Origin: DATAWK01 sp036267255
Lineage (GTDB): Bacteria; Acidobacteriota; Terriglobia; Terriglobales; Acidobacteriaceae
Length of the DNA: 64,000 bases
Direction of reading: 5' to 3'
NCBI GenBank assembly: GCA_036267255.1
Contig: DATAWK010000005.1
Coordinates: 62,001 to 126,000, forward strand
In this document: positions 44,662 to 54,265 of the stretch, in pieces
How positions within the stretch are numbered: position 1 is the first letter of the stretch
Layout: each line of letters starts with the position of its first letter
Translations under genes and position numbers: made by a program
Notes under the pieces: model-generated
Database searches by the model: none
What the model was told of the DNA's origin: nothing
What the model saw: the letters and a program-made list of their open reading frames with translations, nothing else

Positions 44662-47600
44662 CTACGTTTCGATATCCAGGATGATCGCGGTGCCCTCATT
44701 TTCTTTGCTTTCAATATGGAATGTTGCATGAATCAATTTAGCTCTTTCCCTCATTCCTGTAAGGCCGTAATGACCGTCCCCATCAGAATCGCTGTTTCTA
44801 CTGACAACCAATCCGCGGCCATCATCGGAGATAATCATTCGCACATGTGTCTGTTCATATGCAAGTAAGACGCGAATTCGACTTGCACCCGCATGGCGAA
44901 CCGCATTGATCAGAGCCTCTTGCACAATCTTCAGAAGTTCATTTTCTGTCGCTTCTGGCATTGGGCGATAGGCTCCGTGGATATCTAAATCAATTTCAGC
45001 AACGGATTGTTGCTTGGCCTGCTTTACGACACCAGACAAACGTGCAGGGAAATCTTTATCTCGTGAAGTCTGCGAGCGCAAATCCCATATAGAGTGTCTA
45101 GCCTCAGACAAGCTGGAATTCACCAATGAGAGCGCTTGCTCGATATGGTTTTTTGCTGACTCATTGGAGTGATCAACCAGACGTTTGGCCACTTCCAGTT
45201 GCAGCGAAATGGCCACAAATCCCTGTGCAAGTGTGTCATGAATCTCGCGAGCGATCCTGTTTCTCTCTGCCAGAACCGCATTGAACTGCAACTCTACGCT
45301 CTTCATTCGAAAACGATAAAGTTCATAGCCTACTAAGCCAAGCATGAGGCACAGAATCAGATAAAACCATAGAGTCTGGTAAATGTGCGGTTGCACTTGA
45401 AAATAAAATGAGGAGCCTGTCATGTTCCACACGTTATCGTTGTTTGCTGCGATCACGTGAAATGTATATTTTCCAGGCTTAAGGTTTGTGTAATAGGCCT
45501 GCCGACGTGTTCCCGAATCTATCCACGTCTTATCGAACCCATCGAGACGGTATTGAAAACGAACGTTTTGTGGCGCGATAAAACTTAACCCTGCATAGTG
45601 GAATGCATAGCGTGTGTGTCCAGGAGCAACCACTAATTTCTCGGCAGGCGGAACATCTACATCATCTACGGATACCTGCTCAATCGCCACAGGTGGCGGC
45701 ACTTTGTTATAGATAGCGTGCTCCGGCTGTATGGAGGTAATGCCGCGCGGGGTGGTGAACCAGAGCGTACCATCCGCAGACCGCGACACTGCTGGGTGAC
45801 CTCCGCTGCTGCATTGGCTGGTTGGCATGCCATCTGCAGTACCATAGGCAAGAACATTGACCGTTTTTACATGTCCTTCTGCGAAAGCATTGAGATCGGC
45901 CATACTTGTACTGAATATTCCGCGATCCGAGCTAATCCAAAGATTCCCAGACTCATCCGCAATTAACCCATAAATATTCTCAGGAAGCACCGTTAGATAT
46001 TTGTAAGTAGAAATGAGTCCATTCTTAAACCGATCCAACCCCCCACCTTTGGTTCCTATCCATAAGGTATTTTTTGAGTCCACAAACAATGTTGTGATTA
46101 CATTGCTCGAAAGCCCATTTTGGATCGTATATCGAAATATGTGCCCTCGCTTCCGCACGTTTAAACCATTCAAGGTACCTATCCACAAATTGCCTTCTTT
46201 GTCTTCCACCAGCGCTCCGATGTAATCACTGGTAAGACCATCCTTTTGTGTGTAGTTGATTGCTGTGCCATTTTTCCAGTGAGAAAGTCCATGCCGCGTT
46301 CCTACCCAGAGGGAGCCGTCCGCATCCACAAGTAGAGAACGTATATAGTCGTCTTCCAAACCGTCTGCAGAAGTAAGCAGCGATACATGTCCTTCATGGA
46401 GATGATCCAACCCATCCGGTGTACCAATCCACAATCCACCCTTTAAATCATCCGCCAGGGCGAAGACGACATTGCTTGAGAGACCATCCTTTGCATTTAT
46501 CGTTGTAAATTTTTGATGGAATAGCCTGCTCAAGCCATTGCCATTGGTTCCCACCCAGACAGCATTTTCATGGTCTTCCAAAATCGCCTTTGCATCGTCA
46601 CCAGCAAGTCCATCCGTCGCGGTATAGGATGTGAATTTTTGATTCCGCAGCATCGTCATCCCTCCCGCGTCTGTTCCTAGCCATAGACTGCCTTCGTGAT
46701 CTTCAAACATGTCCAGTACCAGAGGTGCCGACAGACCGTTGCTTGTCGTAAGAAGATCGATCTTACCGTCGACAAAACGTGCAATTCCGTTGTCTGTACT
46801 TACCCAAACCGCGCCTTCACGATCCTCATAAATCTGATGAATGGAATTGCCAGGCAATCCATTACGAGTCGTATAGCTCGTCAAAGAATGTTTGTCCCAC
46901 ACCATCAAGCCCGAAGTTGTCCCGATCCAAAGACGTCCCTGTTGATCGGCCAGCAAAGTTTCTATATTCGAATCCAGCAATGCCGGATTGTTAAAAAATG
47001 GACCAGGTTTTCCCTGCTGAATCGAGGCGATTCCTTCTTGCGTAGCGATCCATACAACGCCCTTGGGGCTTTTGGTGAGTGCGCTTACGGCGCTGCTATA
47101 AACCTGAGCTATTTGATCGCCGTTGAATCTATCGAGGCCGCTGTCCGTCGCGATCCAAACATTGCCATCTGCATCATCGAGAATTGAAATTACATTGCTG
47201 CTGGAAAGGCCGTCCTTTGCAGTGATCGAATGAATCCGTCCTTGAAAATCACTTGCGATACCATTCGCCGTCAAAATCCATAAAACACCGCGGTGATCCT
47301 CGTACACTGAAGAAATATCATTGCTAGGAAGCCCATCTTGCGTAGTTAGAAGCGACCAGCGCACTCCATTGTAAGAAGTTAGACCGTCCGCCGTACTGAT
47401 CCATAGCACGCCATGGGAATCTTGATACAGGCTATTTACTTCATTGCTATGGAGCTGTGGCGTTGTTCGTTGATTGAAGATGGCAAACTGGATGCCATCG
47501 AAGCGTGCCAGGCCACCTTCAGTGGCAATCCATAAATAGCCATCTCGAGTTTGCAAAATACTGTTGACAGTATTCTGCGGCAAGCCTTCATCTGTCTGCC

Positions 47601-47730
47601 AAACTCTGCGCCCAAAATGACGTATAGGGCTATTTCGATCCAGCGCATGTGCTTGACAAGCAAGAATGACGGCAAGGATCACGGTATATCTACCGAGGAT
47701 TTTCAACGATGACGGAGGAACCGTGTACAT
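44662..47730 (-). CDS. Membrane sensor histidine kinase with two-component-regulator propeller
   Basis: 1022 aa. A signal/first membrane segment (GRYTVILAVILACQAHAL) is followed by about a dozen Reg_prop repeats (WIATEGGLARFDG, LWIGTTSGLMVWDK, VWVSTDNGIARF and so on) forming a periplasmic propeller, then a Y_Y_Y domain (YAFHYAGLSFIAPQNVRFQY), one transmembrane helix (LWFYLILCLMLGLVGYELYR), a HisKA_3 domain with REIHDTLAQGFVAISLQLEV and a HATPase_c domain (IVQEALINAVRHAG, DDGRGL, GLTGMRERA). Similar one-component-like kinases sense polysaccharide breakdown products in Bacteroidetes; the ligand here is unknown. Confidence 0.93.
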   Translation of the reverse strand: MYTVPPSSLKILGRYTVILAVILACQAHALDRNSPIRHFGRRVWQTDEGLPQNTVNSILQTRDGYLWIATEGGLARFDGIQFAIFNQRTTPQLHSNEVNSLYQDSHGVLWISTADGLTSYNGVRWSLLTTQDGLPSNDISSVYEDHRGVLWILTANGIASDFQGRIHSITAKDGLSSSNVISILDDADGNVWIATDSGLDRFNGDQIAQVYSSAVSALTKSPKGVVWIATQEGIASIQQGKPGPFFNNPALLDSNIETLLADQQGRLWIGTTSGLMVWDKHSLTSYTTRNGLPGNSIHQIYEDREGAVWVSTDNGIARFVDGKIDLLTTSNGLSAPLVLDMFEDHEGSLWLGTDAGGMTMLRNQKFTSYTATDGLAGDDAKAILEDHENAVWVGTNGNGLSRLFHQKFTTINAKDGLSSNVVFALADDLKGGLWIGTPDGLDHLHEGHVSLLTSADGLEDDYIRSLLVDADGSLWVGTRHGLSHWKNGTAINYTQKDGLTSDYIGALVEDKEGNLWIGTLNGLNVRKRGHIFRYTIQNGLSSNVITTLFVDSKNTLWIGTKGGGLDRFKNGLISTYKYLTVLPENIYGLIADESGNLWISSDRGIFSTSMADLNAFAEGHVKTVNVLAYGTADGMPTSQCSSGGHPAVSRSADGTLWFTTPRGITSIQPEHAIYNKVPPPVAIEQVSVDDVDVPPAEKLVVAPGHTRYAFHYAGLSFIAPQNVRFQYRLDGFDKTWIDSGTRRQAYYTNLKPGKYTFHVIAANNDNVWNMTGSSFYFQVQPHIYQTLWFYLILCLMLGLVGYELYRFRMKSVELQFNAVLAERNRIAREIHDTLAQGFVAISLQLEVAKRLVDHSNESAKNHIEQALSLVNSSLSEARHSIWDLRSQTSRDKDFPARLSGVVKQAKQQSVAEIDLDIHGAYRPMPEATENELLKIVQEALINAVRHAGASRIRVLLAYEQTHVRMIISDDGRGLVVSRNSDSDGDGHYGLTGMRERAKLIHATFHIESKENEGTAIILDIET

Positions 47731-47827
47731 GAATGTGGGCAGACGTATGCGATTATCCTACGCTTATGGGCAGAGTGTCTTCTCCACCTTAAGTTGGAGA
47801 AACATATCAAACTTTTCTCTCAAGACA

Positions 47828-47881
47828 ATGGCACGAACGGCTCTTATCCTGAGACTGCCCTTGAAATTGTTGCCTCTTTAA
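47828..47881 (+). CDS. Possible Leu-rich leader peptide upstream of pyrG
   Basis: 17 codons, MARTALILRLPLKLLPL, with seven Leu and one Ile. The stop codon overlaps the first base pair of a strong terminator hairpin. The arrangement is that of an attenuator leader. No good ribosome site is visible and the gene downstream (pyrG) is not a leucine gene, so this may be fortuitous. Confidence 0.3.
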   Translation: MARTALILRLPLKLLPL

Positions 47882-47920
47882 TGGCTGCCTCGGTTTGATC
47901 CAAGGCAGCCATTTCTTTTG
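47880..47920 (+). terminator. Intrinsic terminator/attenuator hairpin upstream of pyrG
   Basis: AATGGCTGCCT (47880-47890) and AGGCAGCCATT (47903-47913) form a perfect 11-bp stem with a 12-nt loop, followed by TCTTTTGG. It is about 135 bp before pyrG, in the 316-bp gap between two divergent genes, so there is no obvious upstream gene for it to terminate. Confidence 0.6.
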
Positions 47921-48046
47921 GCGCCTGAAAAAGGGAAATTCGACCGTTTATGGAAAACATCTTTTCACAACGCCCCAAGTCTGCGAAAATAGATCGTGCC
48001 TACCTTGCACGTCCATCCTAAAAATTCATCCCAGGGAGCCGCATTC

Positions 48047-49702
48047 ATGTCGGCAAAATATGTCTTCGTTACAGGTGGAGTTGTGTCCAGCCTTGGCAAG
48101 GGTCTTGCTGCAGCATCCATCGGTTGCCTGCTGGAGAGTCGCGGCCTGCGCGTCAACCTGATGAAATTCGACCCCTATCTCAACGTTGACCCGGGTACCA
48201 TGTCTCCCTTTCAGCACGGCGAGGTCTTTGTTACCGACGATGGCGCAGAAACCGATCTCGACCTTGGGCATTATGAGCGCTTTACGCACGCGCACCTCAC
48301 GCGCGACAACAATCTGACCACCGGCCGCATTTACGAACAGATCATCACCAAGGAACGACGCGGTGACTACCTCGGCAAAACTGTGCAGGTCATTCCGCAT
48401 GTTACCAATGAAATTAAAAACGCCATGCGTAAGGTGGCTGCGGACACTGACATCACCATCGTCGAGATTGGCGGTACCGTAGGCGACATCGAATCGCTGC
48501 CATTCCTTGAGGCCATCCGCCAGATGCGTCAGGAGCTGGGCCGTGAGAACACAGCATTTGTTCATGTCACCCTGGTTCCCTGGATTGCCGCTGCACAGGA
48601 ACTGAAGACCAAGCCTACGCAGCACTCCGTCAAGGAGCTGCTCTCCATCGGCATTCAGCCGGACATTCTGCTCTGCCGCACCGACCGTTTTTTAACGCAT
48701 GATATGAAGCAGAAAATCGCTCTCTTCTGCAACGTGGAAGAGCAGGCCGTCATCACCGCCAAGGATGTCCCTTCCATCTACGAAGTTCCGCTGGTATTCG
48801 CACAGGAGCATGTCGACGCACTCCTGCTGAAGTACCTGCATATCAGCTCTGCGGAGCCGGAATTGGATCGCTGGCGTGACCTGGCCGAACGGCATCATCA
48901 TCCTAAGGACGAGGTTTCCATCGCGATTGTCGGCAAGTATGTTGAGTATGAAGACAGCTATAAATCTCTGAAGGAAGCTCTCGTCCACGGTGCACTGGCG
49001 CATAACCTGAAGCTGCAAGTGACCTGGGTCGAAGCCGAAGGGCTGGAGACAAAAGATCCCGGCGATAAGAGTTACGAAAGTCAACTCGAAGGCTTCGATG
49101 GAATCCTGGTTCCCGGAGGATTTGGCAAACGTGGCATCGAGGGCATGCTGAACGCTATTCGTTACGCGCGGGAAAACAACATTCCCTACTTCGGCATCTG
49201 CCTCGGCATGCAGACAGCCTGCATTGAATACGCGCGCAACGTCTGCGGCCTCTCAGAGGCCAACTCCAGCGAATTTGATCCGGCCACGCCGCATCGTATT
49301 ATCTACAAGCTGCGTGAACTGACCGGCGTGGAAGAGATGGGCGGTACCATGCGCCTGGGAGCGTGGACCTGCATGCTGCAGCCCGACTCCCTTGCGTATC
49401 GCGCCTATGGAAACACAGAGATCAGCGAACGCCATCGCCACCGTTACGAGTTCAACCGCGAATATGAAGCACTGCTTACGGGTGCCGGACTGCGCATTAC
49501 GGGCACCACGCCCGACGCAACGTATGTCGAGATCGTGGAAATTCCCGGCCACCCATTTTTCCTGGGCTGCCAGTTTCATCCTGAATTCAAATCCAAGCCC
49601 CTGGAGCCGCATCCTTTGTTCCGGGAGTTTGTCGGCGCAAGCTACGCGAATCGGACTCTGAAGACGACCACCGCCTCGACGGTGACTTTAAAAGCAACGT
49701 AA
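48047..49702 (+). CDS. pyrG: CTP synthase
   Basis: Converts UTP to CTP with ATP and glutamine, the last step of pyrimidine nucleotide synthesis. 551 aa from ATG 48047, with AGGGAG upstream; an in-frame ATG 17 codons earlier has none. Synthase domain: [40 protein letters not shown]. Class I glutamine amidotransferase domain: [13 protein letters not shown] and the nucleophile motif YFGICLGMQ, with the His-Glu pair in [11 protein letters not shown]. The length is normal. Confidence 0.97.
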   Translation: MSAKYVFVTGGVVSSLGKGLAAASIGCLLESRGLRVNLMKFDPYLNVDPGTMSPFQHGEVFVTDDGAETDLDLGHYERFTHAHLTRDNNLTTGRIYEQIITKERRGDYLGKTVQVIPHVTNEIKNAMRKVAADTDITIVEIGGTVGDIESLPFLEAIRQMRQELGRENTAFVHVTLVPWIAAAQELKTKPTQHSVKELLSIGIQPDILLCRTDRFLTHDMKQKIALFCNVEEQAVITAKDVPSIYEVPLVFAQEHVDALLLKYLHISSAEPELDRWRDLAERHHHPKDEVSIAIVGKYVEYEDSYKSLKEALVHGALAHNLKLQVTWVEAEGLETKDPGDKSYESQLEGFDGILVPGGFGKRGIEGMLNAIRYARENNIPYFGICLGMQTACIEYARNVCGLSEANSSEFDPATPHRIIYKLRELTGVEEMGGTMRLGAWTCMLQPDSLAYRAYGNTEISERHRHRYEFNREYEALLTGAGLRITGTTPDATYVEIVEIPGHPFFLGCQFHPEFKSKPLEPHPLFREFVGASYANRTLKTTTASTVTLKAT

Positions 49703-49762
49703 CAGCCCTTGGCACGCAAGACACGCTCCTCAACCCGTTGCATTTGCATCTAATTCTGCACG

Positions 49763-50416
49763 ATGACAGCGACCGACCAGCCACGTACATCCCAAGGCCG
49801 CCAGTTCCCTGCGGTACTTGCTCTCTTGATCGGTATCGTCCTCGGCGCAGTTGCGTTTTCTCTCTTCGCACGCGAAGCCACAACCGGTCTCTGGAACCGT
49901 GTCGCCGCCTACGCAACAGGCCGCAGCCTCGCCATCGACACCTCGGTGCCCACGGTCGTCGATAAAATTCGTCATCTCGAACGCCTGGAAACGGTCGTTT
50001 ACAGCATGGACAAGATCGTCGAAGGCGATCGCGAAAGCCCCATCCTGCCAGACTTCCTTGTCGGAGACAAACTCCTGCTCGTCGTTCACGGAGAAGTCAT
50101 CGCTGGTATTGACCTCAGCCAGATCCAGTCCAGTGACATCCAGATTCACGGCAAAGACATCCAGGTTCACCTGCCCGCTGCACAGGTCTTCGTTACCTCC
50201 CTCGACAATACGCGCACGCGCGTCTACTCCCGCACTACCGGTCTACTGGTTCCTGCCGATCCCAATCTCGAATCCGAGGTTCGCGCCCAGGCACAGCAAC
50301 AACTGCTGCAGGCTGCTCTTGCGGACGGCGTTCTCAACAAGGCTCGTCAGAATGCCCGCACCGCGGTCACCACCATGCTGCTTGGTCTCGGCTTCCAGAA
50401 GGTGCAAGTCAATTGA
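49763..50416 (+). CDS. DUF4230-like membrane-anchored protein
   Basis: 217 aa. One N-terminal membrane segment (FPAVLALLIGIVLGAVAFSLFA), then a soluble domain: RLETVVYSMDKIVEGDRES, LLLVVHGEVIAGIDLSQIQ, VHLPAAQVFVTSLDNTRTRV, ending with a helical segment (EVRAQAQQQLLQAALADGVL). This matches the DUF4230 pattern. The function is not known. Its stop overlaps an in-frame TTG of the following hydrolase gene, suggesting cotranscription. Confidence 0.8.
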   Translation: MTATDQPRTSQGRQFPAVLALLIGIVLGAVAFSLFAREATTGLWNRVAAYATGRSLAIDTSVPTVVDKIRHLERLETVVYSMDKIVEGDRESPILPDFLVGDKLLLVVHGEVIAGIDLSQIQSSDIQIHGKDIQVHLPAAQVFVTSLDNTRTRVYSRTTGLLVPADPNLESEVRAQAQQQLLQAALADGVLNKARQNARTAVTTMLLGLGFQKVQVN

Positions 50417-50424
50417 CCATTCGT

Positions 50425-51456
50425 ATGGATTCGGCGGTAGATCGAAGCATAAAAAGCATGGCGATGATCGAGAAGGCACGCAGAGTGCGCAAGCGATACT
50501 TGAATCCTGCGCCAACCTCGGTAGGCAAGTGGTCGACAATTCTGAAAGTGCTTTGGCGCTACATCAAAAATAAAAACGAGCGAACGCCTAAGCAAAGGCT
50601 CGGCCCATTCATCACAGATATACGTATGTACGAAAAGCCGCCGGCAAGTGGACTACGGGTGACTTGGATGGGCCATTCTTCGATGTTGATAGAAATCGAT
50701 GAAATCCGGGTGTTGGTTGACCCCGTTTGGGAGGAGCGCGCCGCGCCAGTCGAGTGGGCTGGACCAAAGAGGTTCTTCGCTGTTCCTTTGCAATTGAAAG
50801 ATCTGCCCCACATAGATGTTGTGCTTCTATCGCATGACCACTACGACCATCTTGGAGCAAACACCGTGCGGCGCCTTGCCCAAATGAAGACATTAGCCGA
50901 CGCAAGGTGGGTAACGACGCTCGGTGTAGGCAAGATCCTTGAGCGGCTTGGTGTGAATCCAAAAAGTGTTACAGAGTTGGATTGGACTGAGAGCGTGCGT
51001 GTTGGGGTACTCGAATTGACGGCTCTACCAGCGCGGCATTTTTCTGGTAGAAGCCTCTTCAACCGGTATGAGACGCTTTGGGCTTCCTTCGTTCTTGCTG
51101 GGCCAAAACATCGAATATATTACGGAGCGGACTCCGGAGAATGGGAAGGATTTGCAGAGATTGGGCGCATATACGGCCCCTTCGATGTCACCATGCTTGA
51201 AATTGGAGCGTTCGATCCTCTCTGGGCCGATATCCACATGGGGCCAGATGGCGCAGTCAGGACATTTCGATCCATGGGTGAAAAGGGGCTGATGATGCCG
51301 ATTCACTGGGGGTTGTTCGATCTTGCGTTGCACGCCTGGCGGCAGCCGATCGAGCGCGTGTTTGCCATGGAGAACTTGAAAATCTGGGCGCCGGAACCAG
51401 GGATGCCCACGGAAATCGCGCAAGGAGCGGAACTGCGATCGGAGTGGTGGCGATAG
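50425..51456 (+). CDS. MBL-fold metal-dependent hydrolase (UlaG/NAPE-PLD-like)
   Basis: 343 aa from ATG 50425; a TTG at 50413 overlapping the previous stop is an alternative. The metallo-beta-lactamase motif is LLSHDHYDHLGANTVRR; other metal ligands lie in ALPARHFSGRS, YGADSGEWEGF and MPIHWGLFDLA. The N-terminal extension (residues 1-75) is basic. The motif set resembles N-acyl-phosphatidylethanolamine phospholipase D/RomA-like lactonases. The substrate is unknown. Confidence 0.88.
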   Translation: MDSAVDRSIKSMAMIEKARRVRKRYLNPAPTSVGKWSTILKVLWRYIKNKNERTPKQRLGPFITDIRMYEKPPASGLRVTWMGHSSMLIEIDEIRVLVDPVWEERAAPVEWAGPKRFFAVPLQLKDLPHIDVVLLSHDHYDHLGANTVRRLAQMKTLADARWVTTLGVGKILERLGVNPKSVTELDWTESVRVGVLELTALPARHFSGRSLFNRYETLWASFVLAGPKHRIYYGADSGEWEGFAEIGRIYGPFDVTMLEIGAFDPLWADIHMGPDGAVRTFRSMGEKGLMMPIHWGLFDLALHAWRQPIERVFAMENLKIWAPEPGMPTEIAQGAELRSEWWR

Positions 51457-51574
51457 AATCCATCGATCCCGCGAAACCCAATTCTCGGTACTTTCATCCA
51501 CACTGTGTCCAACCGTTCCCTCACAAATTGCACTGGCGTGCGATCTCACGTCGGTTTATGGTCAAATAACTTTC

Positions 51575-52390
51575 GTGATCGAAGAATTTGAAATCGGCAG
51601 TGTTCGCGTTGGCTCCGGCCAGCTTTTTCTTATCGCTGGACCGTGCGTTATTGAAAGTGAAGCCCATGCACGCAAAATGGCTGACGTCATCCAGCGCATC
51701 ACCAGCGATCTCGGCATCCCATACATTTTCAAAGCCAGCTACGACAAGGCCAATCGCACATCCGTAAAAAGCTTCCGCGGCCCAGGCCTCGCGGAAGGCT
51801 GCCGTATCCTGCGCAGTGTAGCGAAAGCCACGGGCCTGCCCGTGCTCACGGATGTCCATCAGGCAGCGGACTGCGCTCCGGTTGCTGAAGCCGTCGATGT
51901 CCTGCAGATTCCTGCATTCCTTTGCCGTCAGACGGACCTGTTGATCGCAGCGGCCAACACCGGTCGCGCTATCAATGTGAAGAAAGGTCAGTTCGTTGCA
52001 CCGTGGGATATGCGCCATGCCGTTGAAAAAATCGTCGACTCCGGCAACTCTCGCGTCTTTCTCACCGAGCGCGGCGCCAGCTTTGGCTACAACAATCTGG
52101 TGGTCGATATGCGCTCGCTCGCCGTAATGCGCGCCTTCGCACCTGTCGTCTTTGACGGTACCCACTCGGTGCAAACACCATCGTCTGCAGGAGGCGTTTC
52201 GGGTGGTCAGCCGGAATTCATTCCGGTGCTTGCCCGCGCCGCCGTCGCCGCTGGCGTCGATGGAATTTTCTTGGAGGTCCACGATGATCCTGCCAACGCA
52301 AAATCCGATGGCGCCAACGCGCTGGAGTTGAAGAATCTCAAGCCTCTGCTCGAAACACTGCTGGCAATTCATCAAGCAGCTAAAAAATAA
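51575..52390 (+). CDS. kdsA: 3-deoxy-8-phosphooctulonate (KDO-8-P) synthase
   Basis: Condenses PEP with arabinose 5-phosphate to make KDO-8-phosphate for lipopolysaccharide. 271 aa, GTG start. Conserved TIM-barrel motifs: LIAGPCVIESE, FKASYDKANRTSVKSFRGPG, LTDVHQ, DVLQIPAFLCRQTDLL, VKKGQFVAPWDM, LTERGASFGYNNLVVDMRSL, FDGTHSVQ and the C-terminal EVHDDP. A gram-negative-type outer membrane is implied. Confidence 0.97.
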   Translation: MIEEFEIGSVRVGSGQLFLIAGPCVIESEAHARKMADVIQRITSDLGIPYIFKASYDKANRTSVKSFRGPGLAEGCRILRSVAKATGLPVLTDVHQAADCAPVAEAVDVLQIPAFLCRQTDLLIAAANTGRAINVKKGQFVAPWDMRHAVEKIVDSGNSRVFLTERGASFGYNNLVVDMRSLAVMRAFAPVVFDGTHSVQTPSSAGGVSGGQPEFIPVLARAAVAAGVDGIFLEVHDDPANAKSDGANALELKNLKPLLETLLAIHQAAKK

Positions 52391-52480
52391 TTGCTCTCGC
52401 AGATGGCTGAACAATCTCCTGCATGGAGTCTCTTTTTCGAATACCAGCCCACCGCACCATCAAATCATCGAGAGTTCTGC

Positions 52481-53611
52481 TTATTTCATTCCCTGTTGCG
52501 GCGGTTGTACTTGCGTAAATCCCGCTGGCACGCTCAACTTCTCCGGATCAATCGGCACCGAAGAAAATGAGGTCAGTGCCGTCTGCGATTCCATCAGTAC
52601 ATTGGCTGTCTGCGCGGCCTGTTCCTGTTGCGCATTTGTCGCATCATCCGGAGGCGGATCTGCCTTTTTCTTATGACCAAAACTACCAAGTCCAAATCCA
52701 CCCAACTTACTCGAAATCGCAGAAGATACCGCAGAGGATGTCGATTGCTGTGCTACTTCTCCTGCTGATGGCATTTGTGGGCCCGACGAACTCGGTGGCA
52801 ATGGAGCTTCACTCGCTGCCGGCAGTGGCTCACCATTTGCTGTAACACCCATACGCATCACTTGCAGCACGGGAATCCCCTTTAGCTTGGAAACCTCTTT
52901 CACCATGTCAGACATTCCCTGGGATGCATTTGGCTGCAAACCCTGCATTGAGGAGGACAAGCTGCTGCCGCTGAATATGTCGCCCATCTTCTCCGCAAAT
53001 TTCTTGTTGAACTCCCTTATCTCGTCATAGCCCGGAATATCCGGTGCCAGCCACAGATCATTCGTCATTGCGAATGCACCCTTCTGTCCATTCGTCGTAT
53101 CGGTGCCCTCCATCTGCATGGTCAGGATTGCCTCGGATGTGTTCAGTCCGCTCACCTGCTTGCTCGCGCCTGTGTTGCGGACCTTGACTGTGAATCTCAA
53201 CTGAACGTTGTCCTGTCCTTGCTGCGGAGCCGGCGTGCTGGCCGGCTGCTCGGCCTGTTTCTCCTTTGCCTGCTGCATTGCCTGCTCAATGGCCTGGCGC
53301 ATCTGCTCAAAGGTCATTTCCGTGTAGGTATGTTTATCGAGATTAACGTTCGTAATCGTTTCTTTGTCGAGATCGATGATCTCCATGCTGTGTTCACTGA
53401 TGCGTGCCATCCGGTTCCCGCGCACGTATACGGTGGAAACAGTCGCGGCTTCAGCATCTTTCGCCTGATGACTGAACCGGCCAGCCATTTTCATCAGGCC
53501 GAGCATCGAGCCACCCGTTATCTGTGTTGTTTCCTGGTACTGAAAGTCGGCCAGTCCAGACATGGGCAACAACATACTTAGGCCGAGTACGCCATATTGA
53601 CATAGCTTCAT
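52481..53611 (-). CDS. Exported protein of unknown function with a Pro/Ser/Gln-rich region
   Basis: 376 aa. N-terminal signal (LCQYGVLGLSMLLPMSGLAD). Residues 20-115 have a beta-rich DUF4412-like pattern (VSTVYVRGNRMARISEHSME, IIDLDKETITNVNLDKHTYT), followed by a Gln-rich coiled stretch (MRQAIEQAMQQAKEKQAEQP) and a low-complexity Pro/Ser part (EAPLPPSSSGPQMPSAGEVA). Probably periplasmic or surface-exposed. The exact family is uncertain. Confidence 0.7.
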   Translation of the reverse strand: MKLCQYGVLGLSMLLPMSGLADFQYQETTQITGGSMLGLMKMAGRFSHQAKDAEAATVSTVYVRGNRMARISEHSMEIIDLDKETITNVNLDKHTYTEMTFEQMRQAIEQAMQQAKEKQAEQPASTPAPQQGQDNVQLRFTVKVRNTGASKQVSGLNTSEAILTMQMEGTDTTNGQKGAFAMTNDLWLAPDIPGYDEIREFNKKFAEKMGDIFSGSSLSSSMQGLQPNASQGMSDMVKEVSKLKGIPVLQVMRMGVTANGEPLPAASEAPLPPSSSGPQMPSAGEVAQQSTSSAVSSAISSKLGGFGLGSFGHKKKADPPPDDATNAQQEQAAQTANVLMESQTALTSFSSVPIDPEKLSVPAGFTQVQPPQQGMK

Positions 53612-53665
53612 ACAATCCTCTTTTTATGGATAGAAATGCACTGACAGCTCAGGAAGGAGGCAACT

Positions 53666-53722
53666 ATGTTCGCCAATTTACTCGCCACCTGGAACGGTTG
53701 TCTATGGGATAGTGGCGTGTAG
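53666..53722 (+). CDS. Possible 18-aa small ORF with a perfect ribosome site
   Basis: AAGGAGG ends 5 nt before the ATG and the ORF reads MFANLLATWNGCLWDSGV. It lies in the 266-bp gap between the exported-protein gene (minus) and tRNA-Arg. The coding potential is too short to judge; the ribosome site is the only strong evidence. Confidence 0.25.
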   Translation: MFANLLATWNGCLWDSGV

Positions 53723-53874
53723 AGGGAAAGCGTTTCATTGCAAGTTCACGACAACCCCGCCTGGGTGATTTCGTGACGCACATGCACTGAATTTGAGGCG
53801 ATTGTCGTCCGTTCGGAGAACCCCGACGATTCGCTGACTCTTAAATGTCTGGCTTGAAATAGAAAAGAAAGAGA

Positions 53875-53951
53875 TGGTGCGCCCGAGAAGATTCGAACTT
53901 CTGACCTAACGCTTCGGAGGCGTTCGCTCTATCCAGCTGAGCTACGGGCGC
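53875..53951 (-). tRNA. tRNA-Arg (anticodon CCG)
   Basis: On the minus strand GCGCCCG starts the acceptor and pairs with CGGGCGC; the D-arm is GCTCAGCTGGATAGAGC, the anticodon stem AACGC/GCGTT with loop CTCCGAA giving anticodon CCG (codon CGG), the T-arm AGAAGTTCGAATCTTCT. The CCA end is encoded (53875-53877). All cloverleaf parts are complete. Confidence 0.95.
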
Positions 53952-53983
53952 ATCTATAACGAGGCTATCACGGCGGTCGCGCT

Positions 53984-54265
53984 TCAGCCTTTCGCCGGGT
54001 TCTGTTCCGTGGCTTGTCGTTCCAGTTCCTGCATTACCGATTGGATCAGTTCCTTCGCTCCGGTCATCTGCTGCAAAACAGTCTGCAGATCAAGTGCCGG
54101 CACCGTCGGATTCCGCGATGATGTGCAGTACACGCCATGTTGACCAACAAGAATCAACGCATCCGTTAGCATGTCCAACGTAACCGCCAGCCGACCGCGT
54201 GGAATGCCCATCATAAACTCATGCTTTTCCAGCGAATCGCGCTGATCGTCAAAGACAGAGGCCAT
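53984..54265 (-). CDS. Small conserved-looking protein at the end of the gcv operon
   Basis: 93 aa from ATG 54265, which shares its A with the gcvPB stop (TGATG), so translation is coupled. It is mostly helical and soluble (TVLQQMTGAKELIQSVMQEL) with one cysteine. No family is recognised. Its only clue is context: last gene of the glycine-cleavage operon. Confidence 0.65.
   Translation of the reverse strand: MASVFDDQRDSLEKHEFMMGIPRGRLAVTLDMLTDALILVGQHGVYCTSSRNPTVPALDLQTVLQQMTGAKELIQSVMQELERQATEQNPAKG

Noticed and set aside
51521..52414. 297-aa minus-strand frame opposite kdsA
   Set aside because: It covers kdsA almost exactly on the opposite strand; KdsA motifs are complete, so this is a shadow.
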